Shown in pieces: positions 52,615 through 62,359 of a DNA stretch of 64,000 nt (positions are counted from its first letter, which is position 1; every line of letters begins with the position of its first letter). The notes under the pieces were generated by a model. That model searched no databases. It saw only the letters and a program-made list of their open reading frames with translations, and was not told the origin of the DNA. The stretch spans positions 434,001 to 498,000 of the forward strand of contig NZ_LR134476.1 in the NCBI RefSeq assembly GCF_900637955.1. The letters are read 5' to 3'. The DNA comes from Trueperella bialowiezensis (GTDB lineage: Bacteria; Actinomycetota; Actinomycetes; Actinomycetales; Actinomycetaceae). The position numbers were made by a program, and so were the translations under genes.

Positions 52615-54126
52615 TTAGCTCCGCGACTCTTGGCTGGCCAGAATCGCCTTGACCGAATCGCCGGCCTCGTCCAAGCGTTCGGCAAGCAGGCTTGCTATCG
52701 CGCGGTGAGTGCGCGATGCCATCCACAGCACCGCAACAATCAGCCATAGGCCACACGCGACCGTTTCTGTAATCGCCGACGCCCAGCCGTGCTCCCCCAA
52801 CACCGCAAGCCCATAGGCGCCAAGAAGACCGACGGAGAACACGATCAGCAAGATCGCGCCAATACGAGTGGGTTTGCTGAGGCGGCGCGGGGGTTCATTG
52901 CGCAAGATGGCGTCGGCAGCAACGTTGACAAAGCTCGGTACCACCTGCTCGACGCACAACCATCCCCACGCCATAGGCATGAACACGATGACGAGCAGCC
53001 TGTTCGCTAACGCTTGAGTCTCCATTGGCCATGCAATAATGCCAGCCGCGACCGTGGCCACTCCGGCGAGAACTACAGCTATCGCCCACCCGCCGTTGTT
53101 GGGCTGGCAGATTCGGAAAATAAAACTGTCAATGCGCTTCTCCCACGTGATCGGGCTGTTGAAGAAGCGCTTAATCTGCTGGGCCCAATAATGGTTGTTT
53201 CCGGATGCCCGTTTGCCGCTGAGGGTTTTCTCTACGATGCTTATGTGCTCACGGGCAGCCGTACTGAACTGATACACCTCGCCGGTGATCGCGCCCAGTT
53301 TCGACAGGATCGTGGGCAAATACGCGCACGCCACTAAGGTGGCGATAATTAACGCAAACCGCGCTGGCCTGCGATCATCCCACTGAGTAACGGCTACGTG
53401 TACCTCGACCAGAATCGTCAGCAATCCAAACCCAAACAAGAGTGACGCCATGATCTTCGCGAACTCATTCAGCGAGTGCTGGACGCGGTCAGGGCCAGCC
53501 GACGCAAACCTAGCGGTACTTGGTCGCAAGAACAGGCCATCGCTCAGGCGTCTCGTTGCGTCGGTCAATTTTTGATAGCCGTTCTCCTTGTCATGCCGAG
53601 AAAAGCGCCTGGCTACACTCGGTTTACTACGTGAAGCTGGCAGGGTGAGCTTCTCGGTATCCCTCACATCAAAACGGGTGAGCGCATAGATGAACACGGA
53701 ACGTGAATCTTCGTCGGTCTGGTTCCGGCTCGCCGAATGGAACCCTTGAGCTAACGCGAGCACGCTGACCACGATTCCGAGTGTGGCGAGGAAGTCTCCT
53801 AAGTCGATGCCGACCACGCCGAGATTGCGAATCACGTTCGACCACGGTTCTGGCGCCCAATCCTGAAGGCTCGCCAGACCATTGAGACGCGCATGCCGTA
53901 CAGCGCCCAATCCAACATCGAGCATGCGAAACAAGAAGAAGCCAACAAGCGCATAGGACAGGCCGATCAACGCAATTTGGGACGGTCTAGTTCCGTATCG
54001 TTTGTGCGCGTGCTGTTTGATGACGCGGGAAAATTCAGGGCGGGAGACGCTCCGCTTTGCCATGCGCAGGCGACGGTTATCGGCGCGCTTTCGGTATGTG
54101 CGTCGAAATCCCGCACCCGAGCTCAT
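52615..54126 (-). CDS. Polytopic membrane protein, unknown
   Basis: 503 aa from the ATG at 54126, which has AGGAGG in the right place; a TTG at 54147 is not needed. About seven hydrophobic segments are visible, two near residues 50-120 and the rest after 220. A basic soluble stretch (about 130-215, RRFSRHDKENG) lies between. No family was recognised. It lies alone, 250 nt beyond the ilvBNC attenuator. It could be a transporter, channel or regulator of the envelope. Confidence 0.6.
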   Translation of the reverse strand: MSSGAGFRRTYRKRADNRRLRMAKRSVSRPEFSRVIKQHAHKRYGTRPSQIALIGLSYALVGFFLFRMLDVGLGAVRHARLNGLASLQDWAPEPWSNVIRNLGVVGIDLGDFLATLGIVVSVLALAQGFHSASRNQTDEDSRSVFIYALTRFDVRDTEKLTLPASRSKPSVARRFSRHDKENGYQKLTDATRRLSDGLFLRPSTARFASAGPDRVQHSLNEFAKIMASLLFGFGLLTILVEVHVAVTQWDDRRPARFALIIATLVACAYLPTILSKLGAITGEVYQFSTAAREHISIVEKTLSGKRASGNNHYWAQQIKRFFNSPITWEKRIDSFIFRICQPNNGGWAIAVVLAGVATVAAGIIAWPMETQALANRLLVIVFMPMAWGWLCVEQVVPSFVNVAADAILRNEPPRRLSKPTRIGAILLIVFSVGLLGAYGLAVLGEHGWASAITETVACGLWLIVAVLWMASRTHRAIASLLAERLDEAGDSVKAILASQESRS

Positions 54127-54202
54127 CGTCCGCCCTCCTGTGATCAAGGCTCCAAGCCAGCAGTGTAGTGCAGTGAGCCGTGCCCGGAGTCAAGATCAAA
54201 TT

Positions 54203-55804
54203 TTACAGGGCGCCGAGGATCGTAGCCACCACAATCTTGCCAATCATCGCCACCGGATAGAGCAACGAATAACCCAAGGCCACGCGCGGGTCAGAGTTGG
54301 TTCGCGAGTTCGCAAACGCAAGCACGGCGGGCTGGGTCTGCGCGCCGGCCAACATACCCGAGAACTGGGTGGCACCAATCTTGAACAGACCGCGCATTAC
54401 CAAGAACATGCCGATGGCGAGCGTCGTCGTCATCAACACACCCAAAATCAGGATGTTGATCCACGTGCCGGACGAGAACGCGACCAAAATCTGGGCGCCC
54501 GCATTCGTACCCGCCTGGGCCAGGAAGAGCAGCAGACCAATCTCAGCTAAAACCGTGCCGGTGGTGTTCGGCAGCGCCGTCACCTGGCCACCAATCCGCC
54601 CAAGCCGCCCGAAAATCAGGCCAACAATAAGCGCGCCAGCCGCCGCACCTATCGCCATCGTGGAACCGCCCGGAAGCGGAATCTTGATCGAGCCGATAGC
54701 CATACCCAGCGCGATACCTAGACCGAGCGCCACCGGGTTAATATCCGTCAGCCCCTTGGCAGAATCGCCGAAGAACCGCGAGATCGCCTTCATGTTCGAC
54801 GTCGGGCCAATCACCCGGATGCGATCCCCCATTTCGATCATGAAATCGGGAATGGCAAGCATGTCGTTATCCCCGCGGCGGATACGCGACGCCGTGGCGC
54901 CAAACTTCTCGGTCAGAACCTCGTCGAGCTCCGCGATAGTCTTACCGGCCAGCTTCGGCTCCGAGACGGTGATGCGGCGGAAATCCAAGAAGCGGCGATC
55001 CGAACGCAGCGAGTGCGAGGAACGATGCCCCACCAAGTCCTCAAGCGCGCTCAGCTCAGCGTTCGTGCCGACGACGGTCAGCAGGTCGTCCTTCTCCAAG
55101 ATGTCATTGCGGGTGGGAATCCAAATCGGGCCGTCCTCACCGCGGCGCATGCGCGAAATTTCCACGGGTCGCTTGAGCAGGCCAACGATCTCGCCCAAGC
55201 GCGGCTGATCGTCGCGATCCACGCGCAAAGTCACGTGCGTGACCGGCTCCGGCTTATCCGTATCCTCATGAGCCTTGCGCAAGGCGACGTAGGCCGCGAT
55301 CAGCATGCCGATCACACCGTACAGGTAGGCGATCGAATAGCCGACGGTCGCTGTCGCCGCATCCCCGGAGGCCTCACCGGCCGCCGACAGCGCCGGCGTA
55401 TTCGTCACCGAACCAGCAAACGTACCGGCAATAAGCGAGACGTCCATATCAAACACGAAGCGCCCCACCGCGTAGCCGACTCCCGCCACCACGCCATACA
55501 GCGCGACCAGCGAGACCATCGGCCCCACCGCCTTCTTCACGTTCTCAAAGAACGACGGACCGGAATTATTGCCAATCGTAAACGCGAACAGGGCCAGCCC
55601 AAGCACGCCGATCTCATGCGGCACCAGCAGGTCAACGCCCAAGTGAGCCGCCCACGCAGACAGGCCAATCGCCACGAACAACACGGCAGCCGCACCCAGC
55701 GAAATTCCCTTGATTTTAATGTGGCCGAATACCATTCCCAGACCAACGAGGAAGAACGCGAGAAGCACGGGTTGCGAAGCCAAAAACTCAAAAACCGCGG
55801 TCAT
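54203..55804 (-). CDS. AspT/YidE-type transporter with two RCK-C domains
   Basis: 533 aa from the second ATG (55804), which has AAAGGA 6 nt away; the first ATG directly abuts that site. The layout is typical of the AAE family (AspT, YbjL, YidE): membrane half, two cytosolic TrkA-C domains (about 190-355, with IWIPTRNDILEKDDLLTVVG), then a second membrane half carrying GSTMAIGAAAGALIVGLIFG. It is a putative antiporter for amino acids or dicarboxylates. The substrate is unknown. Confidence 0.87.
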   Translation of the reverse strand: MTAVFEFLASQPVLLAFFLVGLGMVFGHIKIKGISLGAAAVLFVAIGLSAWAAHLGVDLLVPHEIGVLGLALFAFTIGNNSGPSFFENVKKAVGPMVSLVALYGVVAGVGYAVGRFVFDMDVSLIAGTFAGSVTNTPALSAAGEASGDAATATVGYSIAYLYGVIGMLIAAYVALRKAHEDTDKPEPVTHVTLRVDRDDQPRLGEIVGLLKRPVEISRMRRGEDGPIWIPTRNDILEKDDLLTVVGTNAELSALEDLVGHRSSHSLRSDRRFLDFRRITVSEPKLAGKTIAELDEVLTEKFGATASRIRRGDNDMLAIPDFMIEMGDRIRVIGPTSNMKAISRFFGDSAKGLTDINPVALGLGIALGMAIGSIKIPLPGGSTMAIGAAAGALIVGLIFGRLGRIGGQVTALPNTTGTVLAEIGLLLFLAQAGTNAGAQILVAFSSGTWINILILGVLMTTTLAIGMFLVMRGLFKIGATQFSGMLAGAQTQPAVLAFANSRTNSDPRVALGYSLLYPVAMIGKIVVATILGAL

Positions 55805-55958
55805 AACCATCCTTTAACGTACGGCTTACCAGCCACGAATGATTATCCCACGACTTTTTATGCAGGCGGTGGGCTAACGGCCCAGCTTCACCTCAAGCGT
55901 GACGAACACGACGCGATTGCCAGGGCGCCGGTCCGCGCAGCTACGCAATCAGCGCGAC

Positions 55959-56183
55959 TCAGTGTTCGTCGTCGTCACTATCGTTACGACGACGGTCGGA
56001 AAGCGGCACGAACATCGCAATCGCGAGCGCAACAATCGCCATCCCGATCATGTACATCCAGTTCTCGGCAAAGGCTCCACCCAGCGTGGCGCCGCGAGAT
56101 GTGGGGCCGATCAGGAAGATGCCCACGAATACTAATGCGGTGCCGACGAAGATGCGTACTCGCTTGCCCAGCTGTTGCTCCAT
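55959..56183 (-). CDS. Small membrane protein with acidic tail
   Basis: 74 aa. Two hydrophobic stretches (about 10-26 and 42-60) are followed by an acidic C-terminus (SDRRRNDSDDDEH). No family was identified. The frame is well formed and lies in the same direction as the AspT-type gene, about 155 nt upstream of it. Confidence 0.6.
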   Translation of the reverse strand: MEQQLGKRVRIFVGTALVFVGIFLIGPTSRGATLGGAFAENWMYMIGMAIVALAIAMFVPLSDRRRNDSDDDEH

Positions 56184-56293
56184 AGGGAAAGCCTACAGGA
56201 CGCTATGCGAGTCATGAATCTCGGTTGCTCGGTGGGCTCTTTGCAAGGCCGAATAGCAGCCGCACTCTGAATCTCGGGCTTTGGTGGACAAAC

Positions 56294-56326
56294 GGAGGGC
56301 CGGGAGCTTGCTGCTCCCGGCCCTCC
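56294..56326 (-). terminator. Hairpin after pgi
   Basis: GGAGGGCCGGGAGC (56294-56307) and GCTCCCGGCCCTCC (56313-56326) form a perfect 14-bp stem with a 5-nt loop, 20 nt past the pgi stop. The following minus-strand sequence is CGTTTGTCC, so the T-tract is weak. Confidence 0.7.
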
Positions 56327-56346
56327 AGTCACAGAGGACAACGCCC

Positions 56347-58002
56347 TTACTTCGTGCGCTTGTCCAGGTAGTACTTGATCAGTCCGCGGGTTGACGGGTC
56401 TTGCTGAGCGATTGCCCCCTCGTCTCCCTCAACTGCCGATTGCAGTTCCTTAGCCATCGCCTTACCGAGCTCGACTCCCCACTGATCGAAGGAATCAATA
56501 CCCCACACGATGCCCTGCACGAACGTGATGTGCTCGTACAGCGCGATGAGCTGGCCGAGCACCGACGGTGTGAGCGACGGCGCCATGATCGACGTCGTCG
56601 GCTTGTTACCCGGGAACGTGCGAGCAGTCACGAGCTCCTCGGCTGTCCCCTCCGCACGTACCTCATCCGGCGTCTTACCAAACGCAAGAGCCTTCGTCTG
56701 TGCGAAGAAGTTGCCTAGGAAGAGTTCGTGCTGGTCGCTCTCGCCATCCTTGAGCGGGAAGGCCGGGTTGGCGAAGGCGATAAAGTCCGCCGGCACGAGC
56801 TGGGTGCCCTGATGGATCAGCTGGTAGAACGCGTGCTGGCCGTTCGTACCCGGCTCACCCCAGAAGACCTCGCCGGTGGCGGTGGTAACGGGCGAGCCAT
56901 CCCAGCGCACGCGCTTACCATTCGATTCCATCGTCAGCTGCTGCAAGTAGGCCGGGAACCGGTGCAGGTACTGTGAATAGGGCAGCACCGCGTGAGTCGG
57001 TGCGCCCACGAAGTTCACGTAGAACACGTTAAGCAGGCCCATGAGCAGTGGCACGTTACGTTCGGCCGGAGCGGACACGAAGTGGGTATCCATCATCCGG
57101 AAACCGCCCAAGAAATTCGAAAACGCCTGCGGGCCGATCGCAATCGCCAGCGACATGCCCACCGCGGAATCCACCGAGTAGCGTCCGCCGACCCAGTCCC
57201 AGAACCCGAACGCGTTGGCCGGGTCGATACCGAACTCAGCCACCTTCTCCAGGTTGGTGGACACGGCAATGAAGTGCTTGGCCACCGCGCCGTCTGTGGG
57301 CGCGCCCTGCTTCTCGAGAGTCTCAAGCAGCCAGCTGCGAACCTGACGCGCGTTCGTCAGGGTTTCGAGGGTGGTGAACGTCTTGGACGCCACGATCACA
57401 AGGGTCGTCTCCGGATCCAGATCCTTGACCGTTTCGCCCACATCCGTGGGATCAATGTTCGAAATGAACCGGCATTCGAGCCCTTCTTGCACATAGGGCT
57501 TGAGCGCCTCGTAGGCCATGACCGGACCAAGATCGGAGCCGCCGATACCGACATTGACGACGGTCTTGATCGGCTTGCCAGTTACGCCCGTCCACGAACC
57601 ATCGCGCACCGAATCGGCAAAGGCAAACATGCGCTCGAGAACCTCGTGGACCTCCGGTACTACGTTCTCGCCGTCAACGAACACCTCGTCGCCTTTTTCG
57701 CGGCGCAACGCAGTGTGCAAAACGGCGCGATTCTCGGTGACGTTAATCTTTTCGCCACTAAACATGGCGTCGCGGCGCTCTTTGAGATTAACCTGGTCGG
57801 CAAGGTCGAGTAGAGCGGCCTTGATGTCGTCAGTCAGGTACGACTTCGACATGTCGACGAACAGATCGCCAGCCTGGTACGTAAACTTCTCGGCGCGCGA
57901 CTCGTCTTGGAACCAGCTACGGAAATCAACATCGAGTTCCGCATGCAGCTGCTTCAAACGAGCCCATGCGTCGGTGAGTGTTGCATCAATCGGGGTTGTC
58001 AT
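56347..58002 (-). CDS. pgi: Glucose-6-phosphate isomerase
   Basis: 551 aa from the ATG at 58002 with TAGGAGTG upstream. It interconverts glucose 6-phosphate and fructose 6-phosphate. [39 protein letters not shown] and the C-terminal active-site Lys region [17 protein letters not shown] are all present. It is divergent from the fused phosphofructokinase across about 100 nt, so two consecutive glycolytic steps probably share a control region. Confidence 0.97.
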   Translation of the reverse strand: MTTPIDATLTDAWARLKQLHAELDVDFRSWFQDESRAEKFTYQAGDLFVDMSKSYLTDDIKAALLDLADQVNLKERRDAMFSGEKINVTENRAVLHTALRREKGDEVFVDGENVVPEVHEVLERMFAFADSVRDGSWTGVTGKPIKTVVNVGIGGSDLGPVMAYEALKPYVQEGLECRFISNIDPTDVGETVKDLDPETTLVIVASKTFTTLETLTNARQVRSWLLETLEKQGAPTDGAVAKHFIAVSTNLEKVAEFGIDPANAFGFWDWVGGRYSVDSAVGMSLAIAIGPQAFSNFLGGFRMMDTHFVSAPAERNVPLLMGLLNVFYVNFVGAPTHAVLPYSQYLHRFPAYLQQLTMESNGKRVRWDGSPVTTATGEVFWGEPGTNGQHAFYQLIHQGTQLVPADFIAFANPAFPLKDGESDQHELFLGNFFAQTKALAFGKTPDEVRAEGTAEELVTARTFPGNKPTTSIMAPSLTPSVLGQLIALYEHITFVQGIVWGIDSFDQWGVELGKAMAKELQSAVEGDEGAIAQQDPSTRGLIKYYLDKRTK

Positions 58003-58102
58003 GTCACTCCTAGTAAAAGACCTCATGGGTAGTGCCATTCTACCTAAGAATCGATCTGTAATTGTGAGAGAATTAGAAGGTAGTTCGGATGAAGGAGTTA
58101 TC

Positions 58103-60400
58103 TTGACCGATACCGCGGCCCAATCATCGCCAGCACATCTACCAGCAGATTCACAAGCAAAAGTTAAGATTGGCGTATTGACGTCAGGTGGGGACGCGCA
58201 GGGGATGAACGCGATCGTCCGCGCAGTGGTACGAACGTCGCTACAGCTGGGTGCCCAACCCTACGCGTTTTTAGAAGGCTGGCGCGGGCCTGTTGAAGGT
58301 GGCGACCTCATTAAAAAGATGGCGTGGGACGACGTCTCATCCACCATCAACAAGGGTGGCACAGCGATAGGTACGGCGCGTTCGGACGAGTTCCGCGAGC
58401 GCTCCGGCATCAAGAAGGCCGTGAAGAATTTCGTGCTCAACGGGATTGACCGGCTCGTCGTCATCGGCGGGGACGGCACGCTCACCGGAGCGAACGAACT
58501 TCGCCAACTGTGGCCTGAACTTTTAGCCGAGCTGGTGGACGACGGCGAACTGAGCCCCGAACAAGCCGCAAACCACGAAACACTGATGCTGGCCGGCGTC
58601 GTTGGCTCTATTGACAACGACCTGGTGGGAACAGACATGACGGTGGGCGCAGATTCTGCCCTGCACCGAATCATTGAAGCTATTGATGCGATTCAGGCGA
58701 CGGCGGCATCCCACCAACGCACATTCATTATTGAGGTCATGGGCCGGCACTGCGGCTATCTTGCGCTGATGTCCGCGATTGCGGGTGGCTGTGACTACGT
58801 GTTTATTCCCGAGCTGCCGCCTGCGAACGGGTGGGAAGACGAACTGGCAGAAAAGCTACGTATTGGCCGGGCCGGCGGGCGGCGCGATTCGCTCATTATC
58901 GTGGCAGAAGGTGCAACTGATCGTAGCGGTAACCCAATCACGGCTCAAGGCATCCGGGAGGCGCTCAAAGAGCGGATGGATGAAGACCCGCGAATTACCT
59001 CGCTCGGGCACGTGCAACGCGGTGGCACGCCGTCGGCCTACGACCGCTGGATGCCCACCTTGCTCGGATACACGGCGGCCTACGAGATGTTCCACGCCAC
59101 GCCTGACACCGAGCCGATGATCATCGGTACCCGGCGTAACAAGCTGAAGCGACTGCCAATGATGGAAGCGGTGTCTAATACGCGCGCGGTTGCCAAATAT
59201 CTTGCGGAGGGCAACTGGGAGGATGCAATCGCCTCGCGTGGCGGGCACTTCCACGACATGATCGCACTGTTCGACACGCTGTCCTCCCCCATCGCACCCG
59301 AACGTGCAGAAGACTCGAAGAGGATCGGCATCATGCACGCCGGCGGCCTTGCACCCGGGATGAACCCTGCGGCACGCGCAGCCGTTAAGCTCGGCATCGA
59401 CCGCGGCTACACCATGCTCGGTATCGAAGGCGGCTTCCCCGGCTTGCTTGCGGGCAACGTGCGTGAGTTGAAGTGGCACGACGTCGAAGGCTGGGCTGGC
59501 GACGGCGGCGCTTACCTTGGTACTCGGCGAACGATCCCCACGATCGACCAGTACTACGCGCTTGGCAGGGCCATCGAAGACGCCCGCCTGGACGGCCTGA
59601 TCATCATCGGTGGTTTCAAGGGTTACAAGATGGTCTACGAGATGCAGCGCGAACAAGACCGCTACCCGGCGTTTAAGATCCCGATGATTCTTGTGCCCAC
59701 GTCGATTGACAACAATCTGCCGGGTGCCGAATACTCGATCGGCGCGGACACCACGCTGAACTGGAACACTGAAACTATTGATCGGATCCGCCAGTCGGCG
59801 TCGGCCTCCCGCCGCTGTTTCGTGGTGGAAACAATGGGCCGCAAGTGCGGCTACCTTGCGCTGATGAGCGGGCTGACGACTGGCGCCGAGCAGGTTTACC
59901 TGTATGAAGACGGCGTGACCCTCAGCCAGCTGGCACGCGACACGAAGAAGATGATCAGCTCGTTTGAATCCGGTCGCCAACTCTACCTTGTGGTCCGTAA
60001 CGAGAACGCGTCAGAGTATTACAACGCGAACGTCATGGGCAACATTTTCGAGCAGGAAGGCAACCAGCTGTTTGATGTGCGTTCGGTTGTGCTCGGGCAT
60101 GCCCAACAGGGCGGCAACCCCTCCCCGTTCGATCGCACGCTGGCGGTGCGGCTCGTAGACGCGGCGATGTCAAAGCTTCAAGAACTTCTAGATGCCGGCC
60201 GGCACGTGTCCTACCACGTGGGCATGATCGACGGCGAAATTGAAGCCCGGCCAATCGCGCACATGAACGAACTGATCGACATGGACGACCGCCTCCCCTA
60301 CGACCCGTGGTATCTGCCGTTGAAAGACATCGTCTACGTCGTCTCAGATTCGACTGCCGACCTCGATTTGCGCCAGCTGCACCTCGTGGTGGACGACTAG
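58103..60400 (+). CDS. pfkA: Duplicated, eukaryote-like 6-phosphofructokinase
   Basis: 765 aa from the TTG at 58103, chosen because GAAGGAG stands 5 nt before it; a longer open frame overlaps pgi. It has two tandem PFK domains. The N-half is catalytic: GGDAQGMNA (29-37), GGDGT (122-126), SIDND with the base Asp171, and [12 protein letters not shown]. The C-half has [17 protein letters not shown] in place of GGDGT, SIDNN (Asp536) and [16 protein letters not shown]. The IGGF form and the length match animal PFK, whose C-half became regulatory. It commits fructose 6-phosphate to glycolysis. Confidence 0.92.
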   Translation: MTDTAAQSSPAHLPADSQAKVKIGVLTSGGDAQGMNAIVRAVVRTSLQLGAQPYAFLEGWRGPVEGGDLIKKMAWDDVSSTINKGGTAIGTARSDEFRERSGIKKAVKNFVLNGIDRLVVIGGDGTLTGANELRQLWPELLAELVDDGELSPEQAANHETLMLAGVVGSIDNDLVGTDMTVGADSALHRIIEAIDAIQATAASHQRTFIIEVMGRHCGYLALMSAIAGGCDYVFIPELPPANGWEDELAEKLRIGRAGGRRDSLIIVAEGATDRSGNPITAQGIREALKERMDEDPRITSLGHVQRGGTPSAYDRWMPTLLGYTAAYEMFHATPDTEPMIIGTRRNKLKRLPMMEAVSNTRAVAKYLAEGNWEDAIASRGGHFHDMIALFDTLSSPIAPERAEDSKRIGIMHAGGLAPGMNPAARAAVKLGIDRGYTMLGIEGGFPGLLAGNVRELKWHDVEGWAGDGGAYLGTRRTIPTIDQYYALGRAIEDARLDGLIIIGGFKGYKMVYEMQREQDRYPAFKIPMILVPTSIDNNLPGAEYSIGADTTLNWNTETIDRIRQSASASRRCFVVETMGRKCGYLALMSGLTTGAEQVYLYEDGVTLSQLARDTKKMISSFESGRQLYLVVRNENASEYYNANVMGNIFEQEGNQLFDVRSVVLGHAQQGGNPSPFDRTLAVRLVDAAMSKLQELLDAGRHVSYHVGMIDGEIEARPIAHMNELIDMDDRLPYDPWYLPLKDIVYVVSDSTADLDLRQLHLVVDD

Positions 60401-60404
60401 CAAG

Positions 60405-60704
60405 TTACACCGGCAGGGCGTTGCCCCAGCTGCCAAGAGCGAATAGGAGGGCTGCGAACACAAGCGCAATCCCGGCGTCGTGAATCTTCGAACGTACGCG
60501 CGGGATGGCTCCCGTTGGCAAGATCGCCCGGGCGGCAGCGTAGGCGATGAGCGAGCCGCCCAGAACGTAGGCAGCCGTTTTCACGTCGACGGCGAAAGCG
60601 AGTGCAACAATCACCGCCAGCCACAGCAGGCCCAGCGCGTAGACGCCCGCGGGCGGGAACTTGTTTGGACTGCGCGAATCTGAATCCATCGGGTCCCTGC
60701 TCAT
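60405..60704 (-). CDS. DUF3017 membrane protein
   Basis: 99 aa, start overlapping the purH stop (TGATG). Three hydrophobic segments follow a polar N-terminus. The sequence and position right after purH are typical of actinobacterial DUF3017 proteins (VALAFAVDVKTAAYVLGGSL). The function is unknown. It is coupled to purH translation. Confidence 0.8.
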   Translation of the reverse strand: MSRDPMDSDSRSPNKFPPAGVYALGLLWLAVIVALAFAVDVKTAAYVLGGSLIAYAAARAILPTGAIPRVRSKIHDAGIALVFAALLFALGSWGNALPV

Positions 60705-62302
60705 CAGTGCGCGAAATGCCTGGTGTGCGTAAGGTACATGGTCATGCCGGCTTCCTGTGCGAGGGCAATGACCTCGCCGTCGCGGATCGACCCACCTGGT
60801 TGTACGACGGCCCGCACTCCATAGTCAGCCAGCGCTTTCACCCCGTCTGGGAACGGGAAGAATGCGTCCGATGCGGCCACGCTTCCCCGTGCCCGCTCCG
60901 TATCAGTGAGCGTGTTCGCGCGCATAGCAGCAAGCAGGCAGGCATCCACGCGGCTCACCTGTCCCATTCCGATGCCGACCGTGGCTCCGCCGTCGGCAAG
61001 CAGAATCGCGTTCGACTTCACGGATCGTACGGCCCGCCAAGCAAACTCCAGATCGGCTCGCATGGCAGCATCAGCAGGCTCGCCGGCCACGAGATCCCAC
61101 TCGTCTAAATTCGCGTATGCCATGTCGCGTTCCTGGATGAGCGCGCCGCCGCTGATCGGCACGATTCCGTATCGTTCATAGTTCGGTCCGGTCTGAACGA
61201 TCCGCAGATTCTTCTTCGTGCGGAGGATCGCGAGCGCGTCGTCGGCAAAACTCGGTGCGACCACTACTTCGGTGAAGATGGGCGCGAGCTGCTCGGCAAG
61301 TTCTGCCGTGACAGTGCGGTTTGCAGCAACCACGCCACCGTAGGCCGACACGGGATCGCAGGCGTGGGCACGCTCGTGTGCCTCGCGCACGTTGGCGCCG
61401 ATCGCTACTCCGCACGGGTTTGCGTGCTTGATGATGGCGACAGCGGGCTGCGGGTGGTCGAAAGCCGCGTCGATAGCCGCCTGCGTGTCCTGATAATTGT
61501 TAAAACTCATGGGCTTCCCGCCCAGCAGCTCGGCATGTGCCAGCCCCACTCCGGAGGCATCACGATACAGTGCTGCCGGCTGATGCGGGTTTTCGCCGTA
61601 GCGCAAGTCCCTGGCTTTCTGCCATGTGGCCGTGACTGTCTGCGGAAGCGCGCACTCGTCGTCGGCTGCTGGACCGTCTTCGGCGGCTTCACTATCGGCC
61701 ACTGCTTCACTATCGGCCACAGCGCGGTCAGCGAACCAGCGCGCAATCTGCTCGTCGTAGCTGGCCGTCAACGCGAATGCGGCGGCGGCAAGTTCGGCAC
61801 GGAGGCCATCACTGACCGTGCCGTCCGCAGAGGCTGCCAGTTCAGCTGCCACTTGCTCGTACTGGTCAGGATCGGTCACGACGGCGACATCACGATAATT
61901 CTTCGCCGCCCCGCGAATGAGCGCCGGCCCGCCGATGTCAATCTGTTCAATACACTCTGCGTGGCTTGCGCCGCTTTCCACCGCTTCTGCGAACGGATAC
62001 AGGTTGACGACGACGATATCGATCGGCTCGATACCAAGTTCGGCCATCTGCTCTCCGTGCGCGTCACGCCGGGCAAGAATCCCGCCGTGAATATGCGGGT
62101 GCAGGGTTTTGACCCGCCCGTCGAAAGACTCCGGAAACCCAGTCACGGCTTCGACGGGCGTCACATCAAGCCCCGCGGATTCGAGCACGCCCGCTGTCGA
62201 TCCAGTCGAGACGAGCTCGTAGCCCGCGCCGGTCAATGCCTGGGCGAACTCGGTGATACCTGTCTTGTCGGATACCGAAATTAGCGCACGCTTTGCCAAC
62301 AT
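60704..62302 (-). CDS. purH: Bifunctional AICAR transformylase/IMP cyclohydrolase
   Basis: 532 aa from the ATG at 62302; GGAGG is only 2 nt before it, so the TTG three bases on is also possible. It carries out the last two steps of IMP synthesis. The N-terminal MGS-like cyclohydrolase domain begins RALISVSDKTGITEFAQAL. The transformylase domain holds KHANPCGVAIG (catalytic Lys and His), LRYGENPHQPAALY and DAFFPFPDGVKALADYGVRA. The acidic insert near residues 190-220 is unusual but in frame. Confidence 0.95.
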   Translation of the reverse strand: MLAKRALISVSDKTGITEFAQALTGAGYELVSTGSTAGVLESAGLDVTPVEAVTGFPESFDGRVKTLHPHIHGGILARRDAHGEQMAELGIEPIDIVVVNLYPFAEAVESGASHAECIEQIDIGGPALIRGAAKNYRDVAVVTDPDQYEQVAAELAASADGTVSDGLRAELAAAAFALTASYDEQIARWFADRAVADSEAVADSEAAEDGPAADDECALPQTVTATWQKARDLRYGENPHQPAALYRDASGVGLAHAELLGGKPMSFNNYQDTQAAIDAAFDHPQPAVAIIKHANPCGVAIGANVREAHERAHACDPVSAYGGVVAANRTVTAELAEQLAPIFTEVVVAPSFADDALAILRTKKNLRIVQTGPNYERYGIVPISGGALIQERDMAYANLDEWDLVAGEPADAAMRADLEFAWRAVRSVKSNAILLADGGATVGIGMGQVSRVDACLLAAMRANTLTDTERARGSVAASDAFFPFPDGVKALADYGVRAVVQPGGSIRDGEVIALAQEAGMTMYLTHTRHFAH

Positions 62303-62359
62303 AACCTCCAACGCTCAATGCGCCCAGTCTACGCCCTCACCACCGACACACCTGCGAGG

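Noticed and set aside
57518-58102. N-terminal extension of the phosphofructokinase (total 960 aa)
   Set aside because: It overlaps pgi on the other strand and has no conserved sequence. GAAGGAG before the TTG at 58103 marks the true start.
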